NCBI GenBank assembly: GCA_963812245.1 | Contig: CAWEUK010000002.1 | Span: forward strand, 558,001 to 622,000 | From: Salsipaludibacter sp963812245 | GTDB taxonomy: Bacteria > Actinomycetota > Nitriliruptoria > Nitriliruptorales > Nitriliruptoraceae | DNA length: 64,000 bases | Direction: 5' to 3' | Shown here: positions 17,695-26,045 of the stretch, piece after piece | Numbering within the stretch: position 1 is the stretch's first letter | Layout: the number at the start of each line of letters is the position of its first letter | Made by a program: the position numbers and the translations under genes | Notes under the pieces: generated by a model | Told to the model about the DNA's origin: nothing | Database searches by the model: none | Seen by the model: the letters and a program-made list of their open reading frames with translations, nothing else

Positions 17695-19002
17695 ATGGAC
17701 TCCAACCACGCTGCCCCGTCCCAGCCTTCCTCCCGCCCCACCGACGAGGAGTTGTGGGCCCGCGCCCGCAGCGTCATCGCCGGCGGCGTCAACTCGCCCG
17801 TGCGGGCGTTCGACGCCGTGGGCGGCACACCTCGGTTCCTCACCAGTGGTCACGGTGACCGCGTCGTGGACAGCCAGGGTCGTGAACTCGTCGACCTCGT
17901 CAACTCCTGGGGCCCCCTGATCCTGGGTCACACCCATCCCGACGTCGTTGCGGCTGCGATTGCGGCCGTCGAGGCCGGGTCGACCTTCGGTGCGCCCACT
18001 GTCGGGGAGATCGAACTGGCGGAACTGGTCGTGGACGCGGTGCCCAGCATCGAACGTGTGCGGATGGTGTCATCGGGCACCGAGGCCGTCATGTCCGCGC
18101 TGCGCCTGGCGCGTGGGTTCACCGGTCGCACCACCATCATCAAGTTCGCCGGGCACTACCACGGGCACAGCGACGCCATGTTGGTCGAGGCCGGATCCGG
18201 GCTCGCAACCCTGTCCATCCCGGGCTCACCGGGCGTCACCCCCGGTGCCGTCGCGGACACCGTGGTGGTCGACTGGAACGACGCGGCTGCCGTCACCGCT
18301 GCCGTGGACGCACACGCCGATGACCTCGCTGCCATCATCTGCGAACCGATCGCCGCGAACATGAACCTCGTTCCCCCCGCCGAGGGGTTCCTGTCCCACC
18401 TGCGGCAGGAGACGACGCGCGTCGGGGCCCTGCTGGTGTTCGACGAGGTGATCACGGGCTTCCGGGTGGGTCGCGGCGGCGCGCAGCAGGTCCTTGGGGT
18501 CGAGCCCGACCTGACCACGCTGGGCAAGGTGGTGGGTGGGGGATTCCCGTTGGCCGCGTTCGGTGGCACCGCCGAGATCATGGCGCACCTGGCTCCCGAG
18601 GGACCGGTCTACCAGGCCGGAACCCTGTCGGGGAACCCGGTCGCGGTGGCCGCCGGCGCCGCCCAACTGCGCCTGCTGACAGACGAGGTGTACGCCGACC
18701 TGGCGGCAACGACGACGCAGCTGGCTGCCGGATTGCGTGACGCGCTTGCCGGCCACGCCACGGTGACGGTGTGCGGCACGCTGGCGGGCATCATGTTCGG
18801 CATCGACACCCCGCCCCGACGCTTCGCCGACGTGGCCGCGGCCGACCACGAGGCCTATGGCCGCTTCTTCCACGGCATGCTGGAGCGGGGCGTTCAACTG
18901 GCCCCGAGCGGCTACGAGGTGGTGTTCACCTCCACGGCACTTGGCCAGGACGACGTCGACCTGGTGATCGCCGCCGCTGCCGAGACGGTGGCGACCTGGT
19001 GA
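17695..19002 (+). CDS. hemL: glutamate-1-semialdehyde 2,1-aminomutase
   Basis: A 435-residue PLP enzyme converting glutamate-1-semialdehyde (the HemA product) to 5-aminolevulinate, the HemB substrate. GGVNSPVRAF at the N-terminus and SSGTEAVMSALRLAR (PLP phosphate site) are typical. KFAGHYHGHSD, VFDEVITGFR and LGKVVGGGFPLAAFGG (internal aldimine Lys278) also fit HemL. ATG 17695 is favoured over GTG 17689 by the leaderless spacing. It overlaps the next gene by four bases (GTGA), linking heme synthesis to the respiratory block. Confidence 0.95.
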   Translation: MDSNHAAPSQPSSRPTDEELWARARSVIAGGVNSPVRAFDAVGGTPRFLTSGHGDRVVDSQGRELVDLVNSWGPLILGHTHPDVVAAAIAAVEAGSTFGAPTVGEIELAELVVDAVPSIERVRMVSSGTEAVMSALRLARGFTGRTTIIKFAGHYHGHSDAMLVEAGSGLATLSIPGSPGVTPGAVADTVVVDWNDAAAVTAAVDAHADDLAAIICEPIAANMNLVPPAEGFLSHLRQETTRVGALLVFDEVITGFRVGRGGAQQVLGVEPDLTTLGKVVGGGFPLAAFGGTAEIMAHLAPEGPVYQAGTLSGNPVAVAAGAAQLRLLTDEVYADLAATTTQLAAGLRDALAGHATVTVCGTLAGIMFGIDTPPRRFADVAAADHEAYGRFFHGMLERGVQLAPSGYEVVFTSTALGQDDVDLVIAAAAETVATW

Positions 19003-19667
19003 CGTCCCACGATCGTTTCGCGTTGGCGGTCGCGGCCACGATCGCGATCGGGTTGGCGGGCTGCACGTCGGACGGTGGCAGTGCAGCCGGCACCAGCGAC
19101 GTGGCCGAGGCAGCCACCGTGGCCGGTTCGACCGGCGGGTCCGTGACCGGTACCGACGCCACCCTGGCGGCGGACCCGGACTGCGCCGCGCCGGCGGCAG
19201 CAGCAGAACTGCCCGACGGGCCCCTGACGGACCAGGCTGACGCTGCAGCGCCGTTTCCGAGCGTGGTCGTGCGTGCGCTCGATGACTGCGTCCCCGTGGA
19301 CACCGCGTCGTGGGTCGGCGAGCCCCTGGTCGTCAACTTCTGGGCCTCCTGGTGTGGCCCGTGTCGTGCCGAGATGCCCGACCTGGCCATGGCGGCCCGG
19401 GAATTCGACGGCCGGGTCCGGTTCGTCGGGGTCACCTTCATGGATCGACCCGAGGACTCCCTGGCCTTCCTGGAGGAGATCCCGGTGGGCTACGACACCT
19501 TCATCGACGCGAACGGACAGGACCTGTTCCGGGCGATCGAGGCCCGCGGCACGCCGGCGACCGTGCTCGTGGACGCCGACGGGGCAGTGGTGTTTCGCCA
19601 TGCCGGACAGATCAGCGCCGCCGACCTCGCCACCGCCATCAGCGAGCATCTCGGGGTGGACGGGTGA
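18999..19667 (+). CDS. TlpA/ResA-like thioredoxin-fold lipoprotein
   Basis: A 222-residue exported protein. The signal peptide ends in the lipobox LAGC (Cys22), so it is probably a lipoprotein facing the cell exterior. After a ~60-residue Ala/Gly/Thr linker comes a thioredoxin fold with NFWASWCGPCRAEMPDL (CxxC redox site) and the cis-proline GTPATVLVD. TlpA/ResA proteins reduce apocytochrome c cysteines or other exported disulfides. The gene is coupled to hemL and sits just before a bc-complex operon, in line with a role in cytochrome c assembly; the second copy at 25449 is closer to ccdA. Confidence 0.88.
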   Translation: MTSHDRFALAVAATIAIGLAGCTSDGGSAAGTSDVAEAATVAGSTGGSVTGTDATLAADPDCAAPAAAAELPDGPLTDQADAAAPFPSVVVRALDDCVPVDTASWVGEPLVVNFWASWCGPCRAEMPDLAMAAREFDGRVRFVGVTFMDRPEDSLAFLEEIPVGYDTFIDANGQDLFRAIEARGTPATVLVDADGAVVFRHAGQISAADLATAISEHLGVDG

Positions 19668-19758
19668 CTGCGACGGGGTGGCCGACGAGCCCTCGATCCG
19701 CCTCGATCCGGCGCTGCCAGCACTCCTGACGGCACCTGCCAGCGCGGCCACTGTCCGT

Positions 19759-19788
19759 TTGTTCCGAGTTCCGCGCCGTTGGTAGGCT
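19759..19788 (+). promoter_or_regulatory. promoter of the bc-complex operon
   Basis: TTGTTC (19759-19764), an 18-nt spacer and TAGGCT (19783-19788) form the best -35/-10 pair in the 280-nt gap 19668-19947. The 5' leader to the GTG at 19948 would be about 150 nt. Apart from this pair I see nothing in the gap. Confidence 0.4.
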
Positions 19789-19947
19789 GCGGCTACTGTG
19801 CCACCTCCCGACCATCGGGCAGGTGCCCTGTCGGTGTCCTCGAACCGGGTCGCCGGCCCAGGGGTCCTCGATCAGGGGTCGCCGACTGCACGACGAGTGA
19901 CCGCAAGCCCGGAGTGACCACGGCCCGCAAGCGTCAAAGGCGTTGGT

Positions 19948-20497
19948 GTGAATTCCAACTGGTTCGGAGAGTTCTTCTCCACGCTCGACGATGCCGCCTT
20001 CGCCCTGTGGCAGTTCGGTGACCCGTCGGGTGTCGGCCAGGGCTGGTGGGGCCTGGTCATCCTGGCGATCTGGGGCATCGGGCTGGTCGCCGTCCCGCTG
20101 TTGATCGCCAAGCGGACCTACCAGACGCACGAATGGGTCTCGGCCACGATGGGCGTGATGGCGGCCTTCGCCGTGTCGTGGTGGCTGTTCGGCATCCTGT
20201 CCGTCGGCCTGGATCTACTACCTGGACTCGTCCAGCGAGATCCTCAAGGGCCCGATCATCCCGGCCTCGGTCGCGATCACCGGCCCGGTCGAGATCGGCA
20301 GTTGGGTCATCGTCCCCGACGGCTACCGCGTCGACCTGATGTCCAACTTCTACGAGGTGTTCCGCGACCTGGTCGTCGTGATCCAGCAGATCGCCGCACT
20401 GTCGCTGGTGTTCTGGGGCGCCCTGCGCATCCAGAAGCGCTACCCCAAGACACTGGTGAGCGGCGAGACCCGCCCCGAAGCAGGCGGCTACAAGTGA
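19948..20497 (+). CDS. membrane subunit of the bc-type complex, unknown family, frameshifted
   Basis: Starts at a GTG (VNSNWFGEFFSTLDDAAFAL). Two membrane segments (WGLVILAIWGIGLVAVPLLI; TMGVMAAFAVSWWLFGIL) are read before the frame breaks at about 20203-20209. The next frame continues WIYYLDSSSEILKGP, a periplasmic-looking loop (GSWVIVPDGYRVDL) and a third segment (DLVVVIQQIAALSLVFWGAL) to TGA 20497. The span is 550 nt, one base too many; the joined protein has ~182 residues. I do not recognise the family. Position at the head of an operon with ferredoxin and cytochrome b suggests an accessory quinol-oxidising or ferredoxin-docking subunit. Confidence 0.65.
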
Positions 20498-20533
20498 GCC
20501 GCCTCGATGCGCCGATGACGATGGGAGCCTTCC

Positions 20534-20875
20534 ATGGGCAAGACTGACAAGGGCGAGCACCCGCTGATCTACAGCGACTACACGGTCCAGCAGGTCGACC
20601 CGCAGTGGCTGCAGGAACGCGTCAAGCCCAAGCGCCACATCGGGTTGACGCCCGAACTGTGCATCATGTGCCGCGCCTGCGAGGACGTGTGCCCGTGGGA
20701 GTGCATCTACATGATGTCTCCCTCGATCATCAAGGACTCCGACAAGCAGTCGGTGATGACGCTGGCCGAGCAGTCGGCCTCGGTGTTCATCATCGACGAC
20801 AACGAGTGCACGCGCTGCGCGATCTGCGTGGAGCGCTGCCCGTCCGACGCCCTCTGGCTCGGACGGGTCGAGTAG
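20534..20875 (+). CDS. 2x[4Fe-4S] ferredoxin-type protein
   Basis: A 113-residue soluble protein with two complete cluster motifs: CIMCRACEDVCP (about residues 43-54) and CTRCAICVERCP (~92-103). The CxxCxxCxxxCP spacing and the ~35-residue insert between motifs resemble NuoI-type proteins rather than small clostridial ferredoxins. It is encoded between the membrane subunit and cytochrome b, with GGGAG eight bases before the ATG. It could pass electrons between a cytoplasmic donor and the cytochrome b complex, an arrangement not found in standard bc1 or b6f operons. Function is inferred from context. Confidence 0.9.
   Translation: MGKTDKGEHPLIYSDYTVQQVDPQWLQERVKPKRHIGLTPELCIMCRACEDVCPWECIYMMSPSIIKDSDKQSVMTLAEQSASVFIIDDNECTRCAICVERCPSDALWLGRVE
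20839..20867 (+). other. hairpin at the 3' end of the ferredoxin gene
   Basis: CCCGTCCGA (20839-20847) and TCGGACGGG (20859-20867) form a perfect 9-bp stem with an 11-nt loop, eight bases before the stop codon. No U-tract follows. It could lower read-through into, or stabilise the message upstream of, the cytochrome b genes. Confidence 0.4.
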
Positions 20876-20989
20876 CCAAGCCCGACCCGCCCCGGTCCCG
20901 CCGGGAGCACCCGACCACCGGTCGGCCGCCAGGCCCGACCGCCGACGAGCACGAGACGAGCTGCCACCGCCGTGGCCGACAGACGGAGA

Positions 20990-21763
20990 ATGCCCGTGCC
21001 GAGCCTGCCTCGCTGGAGTGACATCCAGAAGAACACCCAGGACAACGTGATCTGGAAGTCGATCTTCCGTCCCGGGTCGATCTACCGCAAGGGCTACCGC
21101 GACACGTCCCGTGACCGCGCGTTGGCAGCGATGAACAACGTGATGTACCACCTGCACCCCGTGAAGGTGAAGCGCCACGGCCTCAAGCTGACCTACACCT
21201 ACTGCCTGGGTGGGCTGAGCTTCTTCCTGTTCGTCGTCCTGACGATCACGGGCATCTTCCTGATGTTCTTCTACACCCCGGCGGCCGGCGCCGGCACCGA
21301 ACTCGCCTACGCCGACATGCGCAACATCCAGGCCTCGATCACGTTCGGCCAGTTGGTGCGCAACATGCATCGATGGGGCGCCCACCTGATGGTGTTCACG
21401 GTGTTCCTGCACATGGCCCGGGTGTTCTACCACGGTGCCTACAAGCCGCCGCGCGAGTTCAACTGGGTCGTGGGCGTGATCCTGCTGACCCTGACCCTGT
21501 TGCTGAGCTTCACGGGCTACCTGCTGCCGTGGGACCAGCTGGCGGTCTGGGCCGTCACCGTGGGCACCGAGATGATGGGCTACACGCCGGTCTTCGGTCG
21601 CCAGGTGCAGTTCGTCCTGCTTGGCGGTGCCGTCATCGGCCCCAACACGCTGTTGCGGTGGTACGTGCTGCACGTGCTGTTCGTCCCGTTCGTGACGGTG
21701 ATCTTCCTCGCAGTCCACTTCTGGCGCATCCGCAAGGATGGCGGAATCTCGGGGCCCCTGTGA
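20990..21763 (+). CDS. qcrB: cytochrome b (b6-type N-terminal half) of menaquinol-cytochrome c reductase
   Basis: A 257-residue, four-helix cytochrome b6-like protein. Heme-ligand histidines appear as His127/His141 (RNMHRWGAHL to FLHMARVF) and His228/His243 (WYVLHVLF to LAVHFW). The 14- and 15-residue spacings are those of cytochrome b6. The second half of a full cytochrome b is a separate gene (21857), as in b6f and Bacillus-type complexes, and unlike the fused QcrB of most actinobacteria. ATG 20990 or GTG 20972 could be the start. Together with the Rieske and diheme cytochrome c genes it should oxidise menaquinol and pump charge at the membrane. Confidence 0.88.
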   Translation: MPVPSLPRWSDIQKNTQDNVIWKSIFRPGSIYRKGYRDTSRDRALAAMNNVMYHLHPVKVKRHGLKLTYTYCLGGLSFFLFVVLTITGIFLMFFYTPAAGAGTELAYADMRNIQASITFGQLVRNMHRWGAHLMVFTVFLHMARVFYHGAYKPPREFNWVVGVILLTLTLLLSFTGYLLPWDQLAVWAVTVGTEMMGYTPVFGRQVQFVLLGGAVIGPNTLLRWYVLHVLFVPFVTVIFLAVHFWRIRKDGGISGPL

Positions 21764-21812
21764 CGGAGGTCACGAAGGATCGTGCTGTGACGGACGTCAC
21801 GAAGGATCGTGC
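21760..21812 (+). repeat. 27-bp direct repeat between the two cytochrome b genes
   Basis: Two copies of tgacggasgtcacgaagg plus atcgtgc (21761-21785 and 21788-21812) follow directly on the qcrB stop codon. The second contains the palindrome TGACGGACGTCA-like half sites. In the frame starting at GTG 21760 the repeats encode VTEVTKDRA and VTDVTKDRA. Confidence 0.75.
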
Positions 21813-21856
21813 CGAGACGACGGCGGCACGCACGATGACCATGGGAGGCATGTGAC

Positions 21857-22690
21857 ATGGCAGAAGTCGAGATCGACCAGGGCGTCTACGACAAGCTGAT
21901 CGCCGCCGGCACGTCCGAGCGCATCGCCCGGGCCAAGGCCAAGGCTGCCACCGTGCGCGCCGAGAAGGTCGCCGCTGGCCAGGAACTGGGCCCGACCTCG
22001 GTCGAGGCCACCAAGGAGAAGTTGGCCGAGTTCCGTGCCAACTTCGGTGGCGGCGGGGGTGGTGGCACCACGACGGCCACTGCGGTTGCCGACGCGCCGA
22101 CCGGTCGTCTGACGCCCGAGGAGCGGGCCGCCCGGGTGGCCGCGTCGCTGGGCCAGACCAACGGGGCGCCCTCCATCGGTGTGCCGTCCGACTCCAAGCA
22201 CACCCACCGACTGCTGGCACTGGTGCCGCCGTCGGGCATCCAGCAGGTCAGCGACAAGCAGCAGGACAAGGTCTACACGTGGCCGCACCTCCTGCTGGTC
22301 GAGTTCGTCGCCCTGCTGGCGATGGGCGCGGTGCTGCTGGTTGCGTCCTACTTCATCGACGCGACGTTTCGTGACCTGGCCAACCCGAACCTGACCCCCA
22401 ACCCCTCCAAGGCCCCGTGGTACTTCCTGGGCCTGCAGGAGTTGCTGCGCTACTTCCACCCGATGGTGGCGGGCGTGACGATCCCCGGCATCGGCCTGTT
22501 CATCCTGGGCGGCGCCGCGTACGTGGACAAGAACCCCTCGGCCAAGCCCGACAACCGCAAGTTCGCCAACATGGCCATGACGTTCTTCCTCGTCATGTGG
22601 ACGATGTTCGTGCTGGCCGGTTCGTTCTTCCGTGGTCCCGGCTTCAACTGGGTGTGGCCGTGGGTCGACGGCCTGTTCTTCGAACTGTGA
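21857..22690 (+). CDS. cytochrome b C-terminal half (subunit IV-like) with N-terminal extension
   Basis: A 277-residue protein. The first ~135 residues are soluble: a charged, probably helical part (RAKAKAATVRAEKVAAG), a polyglycine stretch and a linker. Three membrane segments follow from ~145 on. PNPSKAPWYFLGLQELL (about 185-200) is the quinol-site region equivalent to the PEWY loop of cytochrome b subunit IV; here the PEWY glutamate is replaced by APWYF, as in several menaquinol-using complexes. The soluble extension is not part of classical subunit IV and could dock the ferredoxin or other partner. The gene is in the same operon as qcrB. Confidence 0.85.
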   Translation: MAEVEIDQGVYDKLIAAGTSERIARAKAKAATVRAEKVAAGQELGPTSVEATKEKLAEFRANFGGGGGGGTTTATAVADAPTGRLTPEERAARVAASLGQTNGAPSIGVPSDSKHTHRLLALVPPSGIQQVSDKQQDKVYTWPHLLLVEFVALLAMGAVLLVASYFIDATFRDLANPNLTPNPSKAPWYFLGLQELLRYFHPMVAGVTIPGIGLFILGGAAYVDKNPSAKPDNRKFANMAMTFFLVMWTMFVLAGSFFRGPGFNWVWPWVDGLFFEL

Positions 22691-22755
22691 CAATCCACCG
22701 ATGGCACGCGGCCGTGTCCCGCGACCGACAGCAGACACTGTGAAGGGTGTGAGGC

Positions 22756-23346
22756 ATGAGTGACGAGCGAAGTGGACTTCCCGAAGTCGAGCGTCGCACG
22801 TTCCTGCGCTACGCCCTGTTCGGCGGCGTGGCCGGCGGACTGGGCGTGTTCGGACTTGGATCGCTGGCCTTCCTGTGGCCGGGACTGTCAGGCGGCTTCG
22901 GTGAGCCGATCGCCGTGGGCAATGCCGAGGACATCCTCGCCGAGATCCGCGACACGCGGGCACCGCTGGAGTACCCGTCGGGCCGGCTCTACGTCGTGGA
23001 GTACGACCCCAGTGCGCCCGGCGCCGCCGATGCCTACGGCGAAATCGGCGTCGAGGTGGGTGGCTCGGGACTGATGGCGCTGTACCAGAAGTGCGTGCAC
23101 CTGGGCTGCCGGGTGCCGTGGTGCCAGACCTCGCAGTGGTTCGAGTGCCCGTGCCACGGTTCGAAGTACAACCGCTGGGGCGAGTGGATCGATGGACCGG
23201 CCCCCCGCGGGCTCGATCGGTTCCCGAGCACGATCGACGGCGACGGCAACCTGGTGGTGGAGACGGGCACCGTCGTCCCGGGCCCTGCCCGGACGGCCAA
23301 CGTGTTGGCCCAGGAGCCGGAAGGACCCAACTGTGTCGACCTGTGA
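22756..23346 (+). CDS. qcrA: Rieske [2Fe-2S] protein of the bc-type complex
   Basis: A 196-residue protein with a twin-strand N-terminus (RRTFLRYALFGGVAGGLGVF) that acts as signal/anchor. The cluster is bound by Cys113 and His115 (KCVHLGC) and Cys131 and His134 (CPCHGSKY). Cys118 and Cys133 are placed to form the stabilising disulfide. It takes electrons from menaquinol at the outer face and passes them to the cytochrome c encoded next. RRTFLR resembles a Tat-type arginine pair, fitting export of a prefolded iron-sulfur domain. Confidence 0.92.
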   Translation: MSDERSGLPEVERRTFLRYALFGGVAGGLGVFGLGSLAFLWPGLSGGFGEPIAVGNAEDILAEIRDTRAPLEYPSGRLYVVEYDPSAPGAADAYGEIGVEVGGSGLMALYQKCVHLGCRVPWCQTSQWFECPCHGSKYNRWGEWIDGPAPRGLDRFPSTIDGDGNLVVETGTVVPGPARTANVLAQEPEGPNCVDL

Positions 23347-23407
23347 TCCCGCCCGCATTGCTGCGACCCGAGCCGGTCGTTGCGATGCTGATGACAAGGT
23401 GGCGTTG

Positions 23408-24479
23408 ATGGACTTCCTGTTGCTGGCCACCGAGGCCACCGAGACTGCAACGGACGCCGCTGGTGGCGGTACCGACTTCCAGGTCGTGCTGATCATCCTG
23501 GTTGCCGGCCTCGTGGCGTTCGGCCTGGCCTGGTTCATCGTCGGTCCCGGCAGGAACCGCAAGACCGGCGACAAGCGCGAGGGCGACATTCCCCTGGCGA
23601 TGCGTCCGTACCACTCCGACGAGGAGCTCGAGACCGTCGGGATGGAGCGGGCGATGGCGTGGGGCGTCGCCCTGTCGCTGTTCGCTGGGGTGTTCCTGGC
23701 CGCCTACTGGCTCATCGAGCCCGCGCGGATCAACGACAAGGTCGACGGCTACTACGAACAGGACGTCAACGCCGGTGCCGTGTTGTTCGTCAACAACTGC
23801 GCCTCCTGTCACGGCAACCAGGCCGCTGGAGGCGCCGCGCCCAACCCCTACGGCGACGCGCCGTGGCCGGCCCCTGCACTCAACAACATCTCGGCCCGCT
23901 ACGAAGGCTCCGAGATCGTCACCGACGTCCCGGAGTTCATCACCCAGACGATCAAACAGGGGCGAGCCGGCACCCCGATGCCGGCATGGGGCTCGGCCTA
24001 CAACGGACCGATGAACGACTTCCAGGTCAACCAGATCCAGCGCTACCTGCTGTCCATCCAGACCGACGAGATTCCCGAGGTCGATGCGGCCGCGTTCACG
24101 GGCCAGTCCGGGATGGAGTTGTACGCCAACAACTGCGCGCGCTGCCACGGTGACCAGTTGCAGGGCCAGGTCGGGCCGGCGCTCAACACGGTCTACGAAC
24201 GCTACGGCGCCGACCCCGAGGACCCGTCCACGTTCCAGCCGGTCCGCGACACCATCATGGGCACCCTGGTGAACGGCCGCAATGTGCCCACGGTGGGGCA
24301 GATGCCATCCTTCGCCGAGGTGCTGCCCGAGGAGGCCATGGTGTCGATCATCGACTACATCGAGTCGCAACAGGTCAGCGGTGGGCTGCCCTATGCGCAG
24401 GTGGGTCCGGCTTCGGCCACCGATGCCGAGGCGCACCGATGCCGCGGCCACCGATGCACCGACGGAGGACGACGAATGA
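23408..24479 (+). CDS. qcrC: membrane-anchored diheme cytochrome c, frameshifted near the C-terminus
   Basis: About 357 residues. Two membrane segments (VVLIILVAGLVAFGLAWFIV; MAWGVALSLFAGVFLAAYWL) are followed by two cytochrome c domains: CASCH (Cys131-His135) with a MPAW methionine, and CARCH (Cys243-His247) with a later VGQMPSF methionine. It should receive electrons from the Rieske protein and deliver them to a terminal oxidase. The frame read up to ~24430 runs on into the next gene, but a one-base skip near 24433 gives TDAAATDAPTEDDE and a stop at 24477. That stop overlaps the next ATG (ATGA). The 1072-nt length (one over) supports a single inserted base rather than a real fusion. Confidence 0.83.
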
Positions 24480-25385
24480 CATCGCTCGCCACGCTGCTGC
24501 TGTTGGCCACGGAGGGCGCCGAAGGGCTGTCCGCCGACCACGTCGCGGCCAAGCTCGCCGTCCCCTTCGGCATCCTGATCTTCTGTGGTGGCGTGTTCAT
24601 GCTGCTGTGGTCGAACTACGGGGCCAAGAAGGGCGCCCTGATCTACGGGACTGCGTTCTTCGGCTTCACCTTCGTGCTCGGGATCTTCTGGTGGTTCGGG
24701 GCACCGGGCACGCCAGTCGCCACCGGTGTGCGCAACTTCCCGGGCCAGCCCGCCGATCAGTACGACGCGGCGTGGTTTGCCTTCGAGCCCGGGTCGGAAG
24801 CCTCGCAGTTGCTGCCGGCCACCAACAACCTCGATGACTTCGACACCGTCCAGGAGTTCGTCGGTTCGTCGGAGGGGCCGATGTACAACGCCACCACGGG
24901 TGACGTCGCCCAGGCCGAGCAGTTGATGGTGTCGCTGGCCCTGCAGGAAGAGGACGGCGTGAGCCAGTTGGGTGGCGAGCGCCGCGCCGAGTACCTCGAA
25001 GCCGGCCAGATCGGGCTTGCAGAGGAAGTCGGCCCGGACGCCGTCGACGACTGGTCTCGGGCCGACCCCACCTACACCGCCGAGCCGGGCGAGCCGCTCC
25101 TGACTCGGTCGGAAGGCACCCTGGTCGCCGGGACCGAGGTCACCATCTTCGTCAACTACGTCAACGATGAGGGTGACTCGATCGAGATCCCGGTCGAGAC
25201 GACGGCCGATGTTCGCGTTCAAGCAGGAGTCCCTGCTGTTCTTCCCGTCGATGGTGTGGACGATCGTCTCGTTCATCCTGTTTGCCCTGAGCCTGTTCGG
25301 ACTGGACCGGCTCGAGCGGCGTGAGAAGAAGCGGCACGAGGAGATCGACGAGCCCGAGTCGCTGGCGGTGCCCATCCGCCAGTAG
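24476..25385 (+). CDS. membrane protein of the bc-type operon, unknown family, frameshifted
   Basis: Begins MTSLATLLLLATEGAEG, followed by two membrane segments (LAVPFGILIFCGGVFMLLW; LIYGTAFFGFTFVLGIFWWF). A ~130-residue exposed domain ends in EVTIFVNYVNDEGDSIEI. The frame breaks near 25205; skipping one base gives PVETTPMFAFKQESLLFFP, a third membrane segment (MVWTIVSFILFALSLFGL) and a charged tail to TAG 25385. The span is 910 nt, one base over; the joined protein has ~302 residues. I do not recognise it. Its coupling to the diheme cytochrome gene (ATGA) suggests a structural subunit of the complex. Confidence 0.65.
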
Positions 25386-25400
25386 CGGGCAGGGAGCCCG

Positions 25401-25425
25401 GCCGGCCATGGATACGATGGCCGGC
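25401..25425. promoter_or_regulatory. palindrome overlapping the -10 box of the tlpA-ccdA genes
   Basis: GCCGGCCAT (25401-25409) and ATGGCCGGC (25417-25425) form a perfect 9-bp inverted repeat around a 7-nt centre. A TACGAT -10 box (25413-25418) lies over the centre and right arm, 30 nt before the ATG at 25449. It could be a terminator of the bc operon or an operator for the tlpA promoter. Confidence 0.4.
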
Positions 25426-25448
25426 CCGTTGCTCGAGGACCAGACTGG

Positions 25449-26045
25449 ATGTCCACCCGCGCAATTCGTTGGGTCGTCGCCGTGCTCGCAGTCGGGGCTG
25501 CGGTGGTCGCCGTGTTCACCGTGGCCAGTCGTGGTGATGCGGCCTGCGTGGCGCCTGACGGCCTGGTGATGCCGGGCCGGTGCATCATCGAGGCCGACCA
25601 ACGCCCGCCGGCGCCCACCACCTCGCTGCCCGTGCTGGGCGACCAGGCAACGCAGTTGTCGGTGCAGGCATACGACGGCGACGTCGTCGTCGTCAACTTC
25701 TGGGGCTCGTGGTGCGCCCCGTGCCGCACCGAACAGCCCGACCTGAACGAGGTGGCGGCGGCCTTTGCCGAGCGTGGTGTCAGTTTCCTCGGTGTGGACG
25801 TCAACGAGTTCTCCGAGACCAACGGCCTGGCCCACGAGGCCGAGTTCGCCATTCCCTATCCGTCACTGTGGGATCCGGCGCTGGACTATGCCGCCGACTT
25901 CGAGGTCATCGGCCCACAGGGCATGCCGGCCACCGTGATCGTGGACCGCCAAGGACGGGTTGCGTCCAGTTTCTACGGCGGGACCGACGAAGCCGAGTTG
26001 TCGGCGTTGCTGGAACTGGTGCTGGCCGAATCGTCGCCCTCGTGA
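25449..26045 (+). CDS. TlpA-family thiol-disulfide oxidoreductase
   Basis: A 198-residue membrane-anchored thioredoxin-fold protein. An uncleaved signal anchor (AIRWVVAVLAVGAAVVAVF) is followed by NFWGSWCAPCRTEQPDL (CxxC) and the cis-proline GMPATVIVD. It is coupled by GTGA overlap to ccdA, whose product would keep its cysteines reduced from the cytoplasmic thioredoxin pool. The pair reduces apocytochrome c hemes sites before ligation by ResB/CcsA, so this is the ResA/CcmG equivalent of the system II operon. A second TlpA-like lipoprotein lies at 18999. Confidence 0.9.
   Translation: MSTRAIRWVVAVLAVGAAVVAVFTVASRGDAACVAPDGLVMPGRCIIEADQRPPAPTTSLPVLGDQATQLSVQAYDGDVVVVNFWGSWCAPCRTEQPDLNEVAAAFAERGVSFLGVDVNEFSETNGLAHEAEFAIPYPSLWDPALDYAADFEVIGPQGMPATVIVDRQGRVASSFYGGTDEAELSALLELVLAESSPS

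Noticed and set aside
23192..25324. A natural fusion of cytochrome c with the following membrane protein
   Set aside because: The joining stretch (HRCRGHRCTDGGRRM) is not protein-like, whereas a one-base shift gives an acidic tail with an ATGA overlap. Treated as two genes.
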